Made by a program: the position numbers and the translations under genes
Shown here: in pieces, positions 1-13,669 of the stretch
How positions within the stretch are numbered: position 1 is the stretch's first letter
How the letters are laid out: each line of letters begins with the position of its first letter
DNA from: Gymnogyps californianus
Lineage: Eukaryota > Chordata > Aves > Accipitriformes > Cathartidae
Assembly: GCF_018139145.2 (NCBI RefSeq)
Contig: NC_059477.1
Location: 17,719,522-17,783,521, forward strand
DNA: 64,000 nt
Direction: 5' to 3'
The notes under the pieces: generated by a model
Seen by the model: the letters and a program-made list of their open reading frames with translations, nothing else
Database searches by the model: none
Told to the model about the DNA's origin: nothing

Positions 1-3000
1 GAGTATGGCTTTGGATTTCTCTATAGTTGCCTTTAATGAAGACTTTGGAAGAGCATGCTTTCAAGTCTGGAAAGTAATTCATTTCTTTAAGTATGCTGAA
101 ATTGTTCACAAAATGTGTTTTAGAGGAGTAAGTTTTGTGACGGAATGGGTTTTTCGTGTAATGGTCTAATGTTGACCCAAATCAGAGAAATTAATGTGCA
201 AACATTACACCTTTTTTTGTGTTTGTCAGTGATAAAGAAAAGCACTTAGGGAGAAAATCATAGAAGTAATACTTTCACAAATAATTTTCAGGAGGTATAG
301 AGGGAGAAATTGTGTGCTTAGATTTGACTGAACTTGACCCCACTCTTACTTGAAAAAGATGAGCAGTGACTGTTAACCATGGCCAAAGTTAACTATGATT
401 GCCTATGCCAAAACTGTGATCTTGCTGGTCTTGGCTTCTGCAGTTTTTCTGTGAAGCTGCAAAAGGGCTGGGGGGGTGGGGAGTTGTTGGTAGAGACTCC
501 TCGAGTCCCCGTGTCATCTGTGCCCTTTCTGGCTCCTGGGTAAAGCATGTCTCCCTAGCCCCTGGGACTCGTCTTGCCATGGGAGTGACACATACAAGAC
601 TTTCTAATTACTCCCCCAAAATATCACTTTCACTGGTTAATCTATTAATTACGTGCCTTTTTTGTTAGAGACAGATCAAATTTGGGTAAAGATGACAACC
701 TTTCACAACTTTTGCAAAAACATCAATGTCCCAGTGCATTGCAGTGTGCGTGAAGCCATATGTACGCGGCTAAAGAGGAACAGCACCTGTTAGACAGGGA
801 CTTGTTTTTTGGATAAATATGTGTAGGAGGAAGAAAAACTTTTAATAAAATGAGACACTTCGGATCATCTGCTCAGATGAAAACCTGTTTTCCTCCTCTT
901 AGACAAGGGTAAAAGGGACCAGCAAGGATCAGTGCCTTTTGGCAAAGTCTATCTGCTGCTTGCATCTCCAGTACATAGGTAACTCCTGCTGTGGCAGTCA
1001 AAATTCAAGTTACAAAGGTAAAATACTGTTTAAAAATTATGAAGCTGAAATGAGCAAATGAATTTACAAGAAAGATCAGTTATATTTATGCCAAAGATTT
1101 ACTAGTTTAAAACAATCTGTGTTTGACATGGTAAGTTGTCTTTATCATTAAAATGCTAATGAAATGGTAAACATCTGTTAAATTTATGAAGATAATGAAG
1201 CTTGTCAGCTACATCTTTCTTGTGCTAGTATTCCTGCTTAGCTCAGGTCTGCATACAGATTTGGTGGAGTGGTGGTGAGAATCTGTTTGACCTTTGGGAG
1301 CAATGCCAGTGTAAAACTGTGCCCTGTTCTGTTTGATTTGATGATTTTGTCATGAAGTGCTTCTACCTGTAGTTTAGGTCGTCTTTATCTGATCATTCTT
1401 CCAGAGGCTTTCAAAGGTGGCTCTGAAAATCAAACTTCAGTCAGACAGGGTCACTGGTATTTGATTGGCAATAGTTGTAGTAGTAAACTGGCAAACAGAA
1501 GTGAACGAATTTCTTATTATTAATGCCTCCACTAATCAGTCTGGTAGGTGTGTATGTTTTCTATTCTGTACAGACTCCGAATGTATTTTCATCTACTGGT
1601 CATATATTACTCTGGCAGCAGAAACACCATGGACTGCAAAACTGCAGGCAGATTTCAAATGTCTTTGTCACGTGAAATGATCTGTACTCAGCCAAGGACT
1701 GCAAAGAGGATGCTAATTGTTTTTTAATTTTTAAAACTTTTATGCCAAATGCTTTCTATACCTTGATTAAAGACAGCATCAGAAATCTAGCTTAACTCTG
1801 ATTTTAAATGTCAGTCACAATTTAACTCTATTCTGTTATATTTTTTTCTGTAAAATTTATTTAAAATATGTAACCATAGCTTCATTGAAGTATGGATGTG
1901 TAAAGAGAGGCTAGGTCTTTTTCAACTTCATGGATCTTTAATTGCTTATGAACTTCAAAGAGAAACTTGTAGGAGTTAGATTGATGATGGCACTTTACGG
2001 ACTTTAGATAATTGAATACAACTCTGAAATCCAAATTATGTAAATCTACTGTTTCAGAACCAGTGAGTAGAAATAATCGTCATTTTTGCAGTTGAAGATA
2101 CTTTCTTTTGGATAAATCCTCTGACATACTGCTTTCCTATTGATGCATTTTTTTCATTATGGATATGAAGAAGAAACTATAGGCATGTTAGCCTTTAGCT
2201 TTTTGACGTTTGTGACTCCACTTGAATAAGCTTTGACTTACAGTTAATTAAGCACAACTGTCAATGAGTTTCATGGGCTTATGCAGAAACAAACCTTACA
2301 TTTATGAAAGTATTGGGGTAGGAGAAGGGAGAAAATATTCTGGGAAGGTGTCTTGAGCACATTTTTCCTTTCAAGTTGTGCAGCTCAGTTGGGATGGTGT
2401 TCAACAGTTCTCTCTCCATAGTTGTCCATGACCCATCTTTGCGCAATCATCACACTTTTCCTATAGAAGAAACAGAGAGTAGATTATAGCCTCCTATTCA
2501 TCTGCTAGACCATAATATAATGTTTACTGTGCTGCAGCTGTGATCAAAATGACTGTCTCTCCATCATCTCCAAAATTTGAGCTCAGGGCTAGTTATAAGT
2601 GTTTGGTCGTCCAAAAAAATCCATGCAACCCCATCTGGCTTCTGAACTCAGCTTTCCTCTTGGATACCGTAAGATGGCTTTGAAACTGTCCATGGAGGTA
2701 GGATGATGAGATGAAAAGGAGGAAAATTTCTACTCTGCCTTCAATTTTGCGTGTACTTAACAGGGAGAAAGGGAGATCCCTTAATGGAAGACTGGTACTC
2801 AGACAGCCCATATGGATTGCCTGGCATCTTGCAAGTAGATGCAAATTATTTGATTTTATTGGAGAAGAGAGGGAAAATTGCTTGTTTACTCCCCACCCCC
2901 CTTCCTGACTGTGTTTAAAAAGCTCAGATGACTTCTATGAGAAAAAGCTTAGGTATTGTGTCAGCTCTGCTTGAGACCAGAGAAACTCCTAAGAGGACTG

Positions 3001-4081
3001 TTATGCTCCTGGCTGATGTGCTGGCCACTGGTGAGTGGGAGAAGGAGATAATTATGGAGAAATTCTGGCAGAGGTAGGAGAGGCAGAGAGTGACTCACCC
3101 TCCTTTAGAGGTGTGGGACACTTGTGTTCCAGTGCCTGCTCCAGTCAGTGTTGAATTATTTATTCAACCCAGGAAGGAGAAACTGAGATTTTTTTTTTTT
3201 TCATTTTTTTATTTCAACAAGGGAAATTTTATTTGAAATCTATTTTGTATGATTTCAGGAAAAAAAATACTCCCACAGGCATAGCTGGAAGCTGTGTACT
3301 AGGCACACTATTGTGTGAATAGGGCAGATAGCTAGTTAAAAATGAATATTTGGACATCTGTGCCTTCCCATTCCTTCGGGATCTTGCTGGGGAATGATTC
3401 TCAAGTATATACAGAAAGAATTTCAGCATGTAGGTTTCTGGAAAGCTCTTGTTTGGAGAGAAAGATCTGGGCTCCAATTAAGAAAATGCTAGTTTGCATT
3501 GCATGTATAGAGTTGTGTTCGTTTATGTGCTAGCTGATTATTTAATTGTTGGCTGTTTTCTAATATTTGCCTTGCACTGTAAAAGAGAAGGCATTTTTTT
3601 AAATGTTAGGTGAAATGGTGTTTGTGCAGCACCTGATAGTTACTGTCAGAAGAGGAAAAAATAAGCACACAGCTCGCTATTTGGAAACAAACCTCTGGCT
3701 TTCAGCTTGCATGTGTTGTCTGTGCTAGCTGATCTAATAGGCAACTATGAATTGCAAAAGCATCTGACTTTCATGGGCGCCCATCCTGGCCTTTTTGGCA
3801 CAGAAGAATTTTTCAGCTTTAGAAAGGATTTATTCTACCTGCCAGTGTGATTTATATACCATATGTCTCCTCTTCAGCATCTGAGTATCCATGGCCATAG
3901 GGAAGTGCTCTGTCTCATCTGTAGTGTGTGGAAATAGGTTTTTTTTTTAATGATATTAACTCCTACAGAACCTCTTTATTACCTCCCTGTATTATTTTTT
4001 CTCAGCAGTTGTGTCAGCTATACTGTGTATGATGTGGAAAGGAGAATACTATGAATTCCTGGTTTTGTTTGCTCTTGGCAG
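1..4081 (+). other. ZNF385B: ZNF385B intron (3' part), no gene seen
   Basis: AT-rich sequence with no open frame that looks conserved and no repeat I can name. It ends in a good acceptor, a T-rich tract followed by CAG at 4079-4081. That places it as the end of the intron upstream of the first visible ZNF385B exon. The exon or exons for the N terminus and first zinc finger of ZNF385B are not in this stretch, so they should lie before the window. Confidence 0.75.
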
Positions 4082-4212
4082 GCACTACTACACTTCCCAC
4101 CCTTGTGCGCACACCTACCTTGATGATGCAGCCTTCCCTGGATATCAAACCCTTTATGTCCTTCCCTGTGGACAGCAGCTCTGCTGTTGGATTCTTCCCA
4201 AATTTTAACACA
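4082..4212 (+). CDS. ZNF385B: ZNF385B exon, linker after zinc finger 1 (partial gene)
   Basis: First visible coding exon of ZNF385B, a nuclear zinc-finger protein reported to bind p53 and promote apoptosis in B cells (family knowledge). The exon is 131 nt. Its first two bases finish a split codon, followed by 43 codons ending in PNFNT. It encodes a Pro-, Ser- and hydrophobic-rich linker with LPTLVRTPTLMMQPSLDIKP, and the MMQPSLDIKPFMSFPVDSSS stretch identifies paralogue B rather than A, C or D. The acceptor is CAG at 4079-4081 and the donor is GTAAGT at 4213. The exon ends in phase 0, so the next exon continues with ATG GAT CCT. An in-frame ATG at 4051 lies 31 bases upstream in the intron, and the exon has its own Met-Met, so internal starts for short isoforms are possible. 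Confidence 0.95.
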
Positions 4213-5849
4213 GTAAGTAAAGGTGTTTCCGCATTTAGTTTCAGTCTATGCTTTCCAAGCCGGTTCTAATATCCAGTATTGAAGCTGCCTTAAAACAGTG
4301 CATTGCTGACACAATTCTAGAGAACCCTTTTTGTCTGTGCTGTGGTGGTTGCTGTTCCCTTGTGCAAAAGGCTCGGGCTGGTACTCAGCCTTCTCACTGT
4401 GAACGGGGCCGATCCTTTTTTAACTTGGTCTGTTGGGGTGGTGTTTGCACACTGAAAAAAAAACCCCACGGTAGAGATTTGATGAGCGATAGAATAATTT
4501 TGAGCATTTGCCTGGGCATGTGCATTTCCATGTGCTGTAAAAAAGGAAAAAGCAAAAGCTAATGGAAAAACAGGTATGACAGGTAAGGCCTAGGTCCTCC
4601 ACTGGCGTGAATCAAGCTAAGTCTGTTACAGCCAGTGAAGCAACTGGAGGATCTTGTGAATTCTGTATAATAACAGTAAAGTCTAAAATTGCGCAGCCAG
4701 CCAATGTGAAAAATGTGAACCTACTACTTTTAGTTTATGGTAAAGTGTCTTGGGTTTTGGGAAAAAAAATATTATTGCCAAAACAATGCTCAATGCTTCT
4801 TTAGTTCTCCATGTTTATCAGAGCAGCAATAACAAAAATACTGTCTTCTGTAGTTCTCACTTCTTTAACAGCTCATAAAATGGTTCTGAATGTTATCAAA
4901 ATGCTTTTTTGCTATTGCACTTTATCATTTGTTTAATTATTATCTTAAATGTATTAGTACACCAAAACCAATATTTTGCATGTTGCCACTCAGGTTTCCA
5001 TGCGTGGAGGTAATTCAGCATGGAACGAGTCAGCAAATAGTAAGCTAATAGCAACAGGAAGGAAACTGCTCTGGGTCATTTCTGCCAAGTCAGCGAGTAC
5101 GATCTGTTCGTACGTGACCATTGCCTGAACTGTACAGCATTGCACTTGTCACTGTAATTGCGGGGAGGGAATGGAAAGGGAAGCAGCGTCACCACCACCA
5201 GACAGTGATCGGCTGAACCACTGCCAAGTGTTTCCTTTTGCAAACTCATCTTCTGTCTGAAGTTAAAACAGCAAGAGGATTTTTTTACTTCATGACTTGC
5301 AAATACATCTTGCTGACAGGCCTTGTGCTACAGCACGCGGCGCTGTGGGATAGTTATGAGGTAACGTATCAGCCAGCTTCTTTCAAATGTCAGCAGCCCA
5401 ACGCATATTATAAACAGTAGCAAATATTACTAATTCATTGCAAAACGTGTGTGTGAAAATCGTGTGTTTATGAGGGAGATGTGGGGATATGCATGTGTAT
5501 AGATTGGGGGAGGTACGTGCATGTGCATGTGTACAAAGAGATAAAAGATGAAAAAAATCCAGGTATGTTTAAAGTGCAGGACGAAAAACTCAATACAATT
5601 TTAAGAAAGCAGTGTGTCATTCTCATCTTCTAGGCATGGTGCAATTCATATTCATTTTCCATCCTCTTTCTAATGAATTCAAGAACTTTATTTGTTATTC
5701 ATTTGTCTACTTTCCAGTGGCACTGATTTTATAGGTGAGCTTTCTCACAGAACGATACATAAAGACTCGGAGAACCTTTTCTTTAGGGATGATGTAGTTG
5801 TAGAGTCGACCAACATTATTTGCTTACTGGTGGTATTATTGAATTTCTG

Positions 5850-6260
5850 AGTTGCAGTAGCCTCTAGAGACAGATTAATTTGGATATTTAGACTGATTTT
5901 GCCTATGTACACTAGCTTACATTTATCTGGGTTACATTCCATTTGCCTGATTCCCAGAGTGTTTATCCTTCACACCTGTCATTCCTCTCCAAACTTCTAT
6001 GGTTTTTATTAAAAAAAAAGAGGCCTGGGGTAATCGGCAAATATTGTCAACTCAGTGTCTACTTCCTCCCTTGGAATTCTTGATAATTATATAAAATCAC
6101 GCTGCTATGCGCCACAGACACCGTATGTTTAAACTCTCTTTTTTGAGGAACATTGGTTCAGTACTACTCTATTCCTAATTCACAGACTTTGCCATTTATC
6201 TTGCAGGTATTGATTTTCCCTAACAGTCTTTTACAATGGACCTTAAAGCTCGTTGGAAAA
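5850..6260 (-). repeat. Ancient LINE (CR1-like) remnant, antisense
   Basis: On the plus strand this stretch reads like the reverse complement of an old CR1-type reverse-transcriptase region. It has a 'ttacatttatctgggtt' block followed by words resembling the usual antisense CR1 order (a CATCTGCCATTT-like segment, a GGCAAA segment, a final poly-pyrimidine part). It is heavily decayed with many indels, and the borders are approximate. I base this on recalled CR1 consensus patterns, not an alignment. A very old LINE of another clade is possible. Confidence 0.45.
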
Positions 6261-6500
6261 CTTAATCATTCATGTTTATCTACTGACAGGCACAGTGAGC
6301 GCCAGCTGTCATGCACTTAGTTTCCTTCTAACTTAGCACAATCTTTGCAAATGTAGATTTCTATGTTTGTGTATATATAATCTTTTTTTTCTTTTTCATA
6401 GTAAAGTGGTGGGGGGAATATGTAAAAGTCTGTAAAAAGCCTTTTTCCAGAAGATAATTTTGAGTGAGTAGAAGCTAAATCCAGTTGACCCATAAAGGAC

Positions 6501-7111
6501 TGTCGTGGTTTAACCCCAGTCAGCAGCCAAGCACCACACAGCTGCTCCCTCACTCCCCGTCCCGCCCCCCCCTGCTCCTGGTGGGATGGGGAGGAGAATC
6601 GGGAAAGAAGGCAGAACTCGTGGGTTGAGATAAGAACAGCTTAATAACTAAAGTAAAATATAATATTAACAATAATAATAATGAAATAATAATAATAATA
6701 GTAATGAAAAGGAATATAACAAAAAAAAAAGGGGGGGGAGGAGGAAGGGAAAAAACCCAGTGATGCACAATGCAATTGCTCACCACCCACTGACCGATGC
6801 CAGAGCCATGATCTGCCCCTCCTGGCTAACTCCCCCCTGTTTATATACTGGGCATGACATTCCATGGTATGGAATACCCCTTTGGCTAGTTCAGGTCAGC
6901 TGCCCTGGCTCTGCTCCCTCCCAGCTTCTTGCACACCTGCTTGCTGGCAGAGCATGGGAAACTGAAAAGTCCTTGGCTTAAGATAAGCACTACTTAGTAA
7001 CAACTAAAACCTCATTGTGTTACCAACATTATTCTCACACTAAACCCAAAACACAGCACTGTACCAGCTACTAAGAAAAGAGTTAACTCTGTCCCAGCCA
7101 AAACCAGGACA
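6501..7111 (-). mobile_element. Solo LTR, avian ERV family, copy 1
   Basis: The element begins TGTCGTGGTTTAACCCCAG and ends AACCAGGACA, so it has TG...CA termini. It is about 90% recognisable as the same sequence as the three copies at 17239, 26870 and 28829. Read on the minus strand it has LTR order: a TATATAAAC box near 6839-6847, then an ATT/AAT-rich stretch, then ATTAAA-type polyadenylation words and the TTATCTCAACCCAC block. No gag, pol or env sequence lies beside it, so it is a solo LTR left after recombination. The flanks (AGGAC before, TATGC after) do not match, so no target-site duplication is visible. A poly-A/poly-G tract at 6721-6739 makes it the longest copy at 611 bp. Confidence 0.88.
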
Positions 7112-10100
7112 TATGCATCATTCAAAGTGTGATAATTTTTCGTCTTGTGCAGGAACAGAGTGTTAGAGGAGCTTTTTGTCCCTTCCCCCCAAAAACGCCA
7201 TCATTTGCCTTATGGATCAATCAGGAAATCTATGCACTTCACTCACAAGAGGACTTGTCAAGGACTGTAGACAGTGAAACCTCTAGTGTGCAGCACTCAA
7301 TCTCTTTGCCTTCAGTAGGACTGAGGGGACCCTGCAGCAGCTGCCAGGGCTGCTGTTCATGCTTGCATGTGTTTACTGAAGGTGGCAAAAAGAAATGTGG
7401 TCTCAAGAGAAAACTTCGTTGGATCCACCTGTTCATTTTCAATGGCAGTCAGATACAGAAACATTTTTCTAAACCTTGGCAGGAGGTGGTTTCTAACTTA
7501 ATTTCAGTGGCCTGAAAAAAGAAGTTTCTGCTTAGGTGCTTGATACAGTAACTACCAGGGCAGGAAAAACAAGGTAAAATGTATTAACTACAAACATGTT
7601 TAAAGGAACACCCCCTACAGTGTTTCCAAAAGAACTTCTCTTATTTATGGAAATATATTTAAAATCTGGGGTAAACCCTGTCTTATATAGTTAACTTTGA
7701 CAGTTTTCAATTCTGAAAACATCTGTGATGCTCCAGATGAAACATCAGTGTTCCCATTTCACTTGTGAAAGCGTTCTGATCACTTGCTTCTCTCTACATG
7801 GGGTACTTTCAGATGAAGCACTGAGCAGACCCTGATTTTTTTTAAAAGAAATGCCTACCCCAAGTATATCTTATTTTCTTGATGGCATTGTGTGATTTAG
7901 TTTAAAATGCCTCCCTTCTGTTTCTCCTAAAAACATTAATAGTTCTAAAAATGCTGTGGACATATGTATAGTACTTATCAATTCACACCCCAATTAAATT
8001 TGTCTTTGTTCCTTAGGACTTGCTTATTATACAGGAAAAATTAATGGGGGAATGATTGCACTAACTGCTTGGATACATGCCTTTATTCCCCAGTAAGGGT
8101 GCCTTTTTGTTTCAACAGATCAGCCAGAAAGGGATCTTCTAAGGGCAGAATGAAGGATTCCAAGCAGAGGGGTATTGCAGAATAGGTGCTCTCTTCTCTC
8201 CTGGTCTTTTCACAGCACCAGCAAATAGTTTTGTCAGAACAGGACAGACATGATCAGACTGTCACAGCCTGAACCTGAGTTGCTGCACAGAAGGACGAAC
8301 CCTCTCTCAGAAGTGCTGCAGCAGTGGATCCAAAGGTGACATCATATTTGTCTTGGCATCAAGTTCTAAAAGCTCTTGCTCAGTTACTCATACCCCTCTG
8401 TCTGAAACACATGACTTGAATCAGATTCTCGGCTGGTATTACTTAAAATGTTCTTGTTTGTAGCAGAATGGGAGACAGCATTATAGGAACTTCCCAAACT
8501 GGTACCTCCAATTTGGAACGGATGCTGTAGAAAAAGATATTGTTTAAGCAGAGCTCTTTTTTAGCACGCTAAAATGACTCTAATGATTCCTTAACATGTA
8601 ACATCTTGCATATTGATTACGTTTCTGTGAGACTTCAAAGTCAAGCGCATAAAGTCAGTGGAAATCAAAGTTAAGATTACTGTGGTTCCCACTGTGCATT
8701 TATTATAACGTAATCTTGAATTTTACATTTGCTGGCTTCCGCCACACAGCTTCACCTTCTGTACCGTTCTTTCTCTACACCTCCCTGATTCTTTGTCTCG
8801 TGTCATCCATCTTGTGTACTGAATGAAGAAAGGATGTTTTGTGATCACATCATGGAAGGTTATCATGATGCATGCAAGTGGCTGAAAGCCAGGATTTATA
8901 TTGCAAGGCAAACTTAATGATCACTGTCTGCATCTCCCTATAAAGGATGTATACTCACCAGAAAAAAAAAATCTCAAAAGTCCAACACATTCTACCTTGT
9001 CCTGAAGTGAGAGCAGCACTGCGTGATTCAAATTTAGTCAAAGTGGTACAGCCAGGGACCCATCAGTCTGCACAAAAGCAGTATCAGCAACTTCGCAGAT
9101 TCTATCATCATAGAAAATAATCAGCAATTCATATGCTTCCTTCGGAGTGTGTTATGGCCTCAGGGGTAATCAAAGATTATAACATCTCTTGTAGCTTTCA
9201 CATTAGTGAAATATCTTCCATCTAACTAGCCCATGATTGGTTTCTAAATGCTGGTTCATACCTTCATATTTTAGAGGACACACGGGTTAATGTGGCCTAG
9301 TTACTGCTTCAGTGTCTATTTCTCTTCAAGTAGGTTTATGCTGATCCTTCAGAGTTCCCTCAGTCCCCTTGTGAAGTGGACCAGAAGTATTTTACATCTG
9401 CCAGTGAAGGTGAGCCAGCTGGAATGGGCTACAGGAAGGGAAAGAGGAGCTGACTAGTAACTTAGTCAGAAATCTCTGTCTCTTCTCCAGCATTAGCCCT
9501 GCCCGGACTAAGTATCCCTGGCCTACCCCCAAGACAACTACTGGGGGGGACTAATTTGCTCTTTCCTCTTCTGCATTTTCAATTATGTCCCTCATTTTTA
9601 TTTGCTACCGATCTAGTTCTCATTTGAAGGGCTCAGTAATCAGCCAAGGCAGAAATGGAGGTCTGCAGATAAGAGTGCAGGGCACTCGCATCACCGGCTT
9701 CACTTGCCCCTCTGCGCCAAGTGCCTCCTCTGCGTTTGGCATGGCACCGCAGCTCTGGAGCTTTCTCTTTCCTTAGCAGGGTCTGAATTCAGCCACTTAA
9801 CGCCCTGCTGCAGTGCCAAAGTACGCTCTGGAGCTCAGGATTGTATACAGGAGGAGCAAATTACAGATGCAGCCAACTGGATGTTGCCAACCCATTATCT
9901 ATGGTCCTCTTTACCTAAGTAGCCTGTCCATGTGCTCTGATTTCCCCTTCTCCCTTTTGTGAAGTGCTGGAGGGAAGTGATCTGCTCTGCTCCTCTCCCT
10001 CTGAAACACACTGCTCCAGAGAGCAGGTGAAGTTTTGTAAGAGCTATACTTTACACTTATTAACAGCACAGAAAGGAAGTCTAAGCAATTAACTTAGAAG

Positions 10101-12137
10101 GAGAGGTGTTTTGTGGGGTAGCTGGGTATTTGGGGTTTTTTGTTGGTTGTTTTTTAAATCAAGAAATGGCAAGATTTTTTTCTTACAGACATTTTATACC
10201 CTTTTTTATAGTCATGCAGGCACAAAAGACACTTCACATTTGCCTTCTATTCCTGTGTCAAGTACTTAAAAACATTCCTATTTCACTTTTAGTTATTGTG
10301 GATATAATAGTTCATGTTTTCCAAGTCATAGCCAGAATCATCCAAACTACAACATGAGGAATCAGCCTGTTACCTTTTATAAAGGGAATAAAAGAGAATA
10401 ATAGGTGTTTTCCCAGATACAGGTGAGGAAAACAGAGATTCAGGAACCACATAATGAAGCCCAAATTCTGGCAGCACAGACTTCTGCTCTGTGGCTAGTC
10501 TTTGCTTTCTCCTCTGACTCTCTCTTCTCACAGTACCTGGCTGCAGAGCCCCTTTACCCTCCGTGTCTTCCTCTTTTCAGTTTCCTGTAGTCCCTTTTCT
10601 TTGTGTCCTTAGGCTTTTTGTACCAAGCCAGGAATTCTTCCTTGTCTTTCTATGGCTTTGATGCAAACCAGCAGAGACCTCTTTCAACTGTGGTAGCAGT
10701 TTTTGGAAGAATCCTTCTCAGCCTTTGGAGGCCTGGAAAAATGCTTATTTAAGGTTGTATATTTTTCCCACAAAATATTTGAGCCATTTCAGTTGAAACT
10801 TTCAAAAAAGATTGAGCTTGAAGCAAACACCTGGTAAGATACAATGAGTTAGATATGAAAAAAAATTTTAAAAAAATTGCTGCCAAAAGCAGGGAGTTGT
10901 CAATCAATCTTTGACAGCTTTTACAGTTTGTGGTATTTTAACAAAAAGATGCAGGTTCCTTCATTCCTGTCAGGAATCTCTTCAAAGAGCAACTCTTCAT
11001 TAAATTGGTGAGCCTAAATAAGTACTTTTCTGCCTTGTTGCTAGTCTTTAATACATGTTATTCTCAGGAAAAAATTCTACCTTGCTTTGTGTCTCATTTA
11101 CTTAGATTTAAAGAAAAAAAAAATACCAAACCAAAAAAAAAAAAATCCAACCCAACAGACTTTGATACTATAGTAAGTTTCAGGACAGGTTTAATTAGAA
11201 ATGAAACGTTCCTTTAAAGATTCATATCTAAATACAGCGCTTTTTAATCAAAAGCATTTTAAAGGCTGTTTGTGTAGTGTGTGGTACTGATCAAAAAAAC
11301 CCCCCCAAACCAGAAAAATCATTATCAGTTTTTAAATGAAAGCCTGTTATTCCTTACTTACTATGGAGAGTAGATGACAGCTGTCAGCTAGCATACTTAT
11401 GCAATTCTCAGTCCTGATTTGCTTCTCATAGTATGTGAAAGGTAATGATATTAATTCATTTCAGAAGACTAGGCTGCTTGTGTCTTTATTCTCTCCTGCT
11501 CACAGAATTAATCAAGTCCGTGAATTTGTCCCTAACCTCTCTTTGCACAGTTCAGAACTGTAGAGGAAATTCAAATCTACATAATGGGATACTGTTCATC
11601 TTTGTGGTGTTGGTGTTCTGGAGCAGGCTTGGAGCAAGAAAACTGTCAGCAAAACTTAGAGCAGACCCTTAAGAAGAAAAGGGTTATATCTAAGGACCAT
11701 CTCAAAGATAAAAGCAAAAATCAGGAATCTTGTTTACCCCGCATGTTATCTAAGCTGCTTTTCTGACTACAAACTCCTAGGCTTGAGTCTTTTGGCCGGA
11801 TTCTACCGAAAGGTAATTTTTCATATTATTTTGCCTATTCATATTATTTTACCGTCAGATGGTAATAGGTAGTGTAACAACAATAGCTTTGCTCTCAGAG
11901 TATGTTATTGGTTAGATTTTCAGCAAGTCTCAAACTGTAGTATGTTTTTATTTTTTGCTGGATCTGGAGGCGAGATGGTTTTGGTAGTGTTTTTTTGTTT
12001 AACTGAACACAGCCGAGTGTTTTGAATAGCAGCAGCCTTAATAATAAATATCAGTTATGTGGCATCTTCCATCAGATGATTTTAAAGAGTTGTAAACAAG
12101 TTAATTGGACTTTTCAGCCTTTTTGTGATGTTGCAAA

Positions 12138-12215
12138 TATTTTTATCCCCATTTTACAAATGAATAATATAAGGCTCAGGTGAAGTGACTCATGTACAGT
12201 TAAACTTGTGAGCCA
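12138..12215 (-). repeat. MIR-like SINE relic, antisense
   Basis: The stretch contains TTATCCCCATTTTACAAATG followed shortly by AAGGCTCAGGTGAAGTGACT. This is the antisense of the conserved MIR core and tail (CATCTGTAAAATGGGGATAA and AAGTTACTT...CTCAG). The match is short and eroded. MIR-type elements are ancient amniote insertions and are few in bird genomes. The borders are approximate. Confidence 0.6.
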
Positions 12216-13087
12216 GCAGACCCACAAAGGGAAGGGAAATTGTCATATTCCTTGAGTTATTAGTTTAACCATTGGCTTTGTGCTTGACTTTGTTCTTTTT
12301 CTCAGGATTGGTCTGTTATGGTCCTGAAAGTCCATCTTACAGATACAAAGTCTCGTACTATGGTAGAGGAGTAATCTGGATGGATTAAAGAAGAAACTGC
12401 TGATTACTTAAAGCTGGTTCAGTTTAGTATAAAAAAAAGCATTAAACCTCAGATACTTGCTTTTTTCCTCATTCTCCATTTGTTTGGGGGGGTGGGAATT
12501 CTCTTTTATCCCAAAAGATTTTCAGCAGCTTTCTGTTTCTTTATTTCACCTACAAAAATCTCCAATCTTGTCTGGAGCAGAAAATTTGACATTTTTCCAC
12601 CATAAGGGTTAAATCTATTGTTGGTGTCACATTACAAACACAATCCTTTTATGTATTTATATCCCCACTTGAGAATAAACCTTATAAGAAACTGAGACCA
12701 GATTCAGAATTTTTTGTTGTTGTGGTGTCTCACCAATTCTTTCTTTCTTTGGGTTAAGTCTTTCTACAGGAATCAAATATTAAATTTTAATAATCTTTTA
12801 CATGACAATTTCTAAAACAGCAGTGATATTTAATTTTCAGAACACTCTTTCTAAGGCTCTCCTAATTATGATTTTCTAAACCAGAAATTATTTTTAACAT
12901 GCAATAAATATATCCATGGATGAAGGGAAGGAAGGGCAGAGGAAATACTCCCAGTGCGGAAAAAATAATAGTAAAATAGAATTAAAAGGTGTTTTCTCAA
13001 TTCTTGTTTGATCTCTGTGCTTAATCGTATCACGTTATATGGAGAGAAGAGAGGGGTAGGGAGAGATTAGAGCTATTTACCTGATTT

Positions 13088-13106
13088 CCCCCCCCCCCGC
13101 CCCCCC
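13088..13106. repeat. C-rich homopolymer
   Basis: Eleven C, one G and then six C within an AT-rich intron. The complementary strand is a nearly pure G run that could form a G-quadruplex, and the C strand an i-motif. Runs of this kind are prone to length error in assemblies. Confidence 0.9.
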
Positions 13107-13669
13107 AATATCAGAGTTTCTTGATTTAAGCCAGAGAAGTGCAAAGACAGAGGAGGACAGAAGAGCAAAAGATTAGAAAATCCCTGATTTTATTTCAGTT
13201 GGACAGCATAGAATGTTTTTCCTTTTGCTTATGTTGGTCTAAACAATGATTTTGGACTGGCTTAGGAGAAACAAAATTCTGCTGAGAAGGCTGGGATTCA
13301 TCCTTGGCCTCCTGAGCTTGGTCCAACAAAGTCTTGCAAATTAGACTTTCTAAGTGAAAACCCTACTGAAAGCAGTCTCTGCTTCAACATAAGATTCCCA
13401 GCTTGGAGCTATTTCATCCAGCTCCTTCTCCCAGGCTGGGTCAGAACACATCCTAAGATAGAGAAGGACGTGTGATGGTGAAATTATTTGTGCTAGCACA
13501 CAAGATGGATAAATGGGCATGTCAGTAAAGATTTAGGACTGCGCTTCCCAAGTCGATGCTGAGGCAAGAAGATTAATGCATTTCTTGTTAAAACAAAAAA
13601 AGATGTAATTAAGTAGGTAAAGAGAAAGTATGTTTGAGCATATTGTTCTACCTTTTACTACCTATGTTT

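Noticed and set aside
7129..7515. Plus-strand frame of 128 codons after LTR copy 1
   Set aside because: Mixed low-complexity translation with no conserved motif; no exon signals fit the ZNF385B phases.
10400..10500. Another possible antisense MIR (CAGATACAGGTGAGGAAAAC)
   Set aside because: Only one short word fits, without the core or tail, so chance is as likely.
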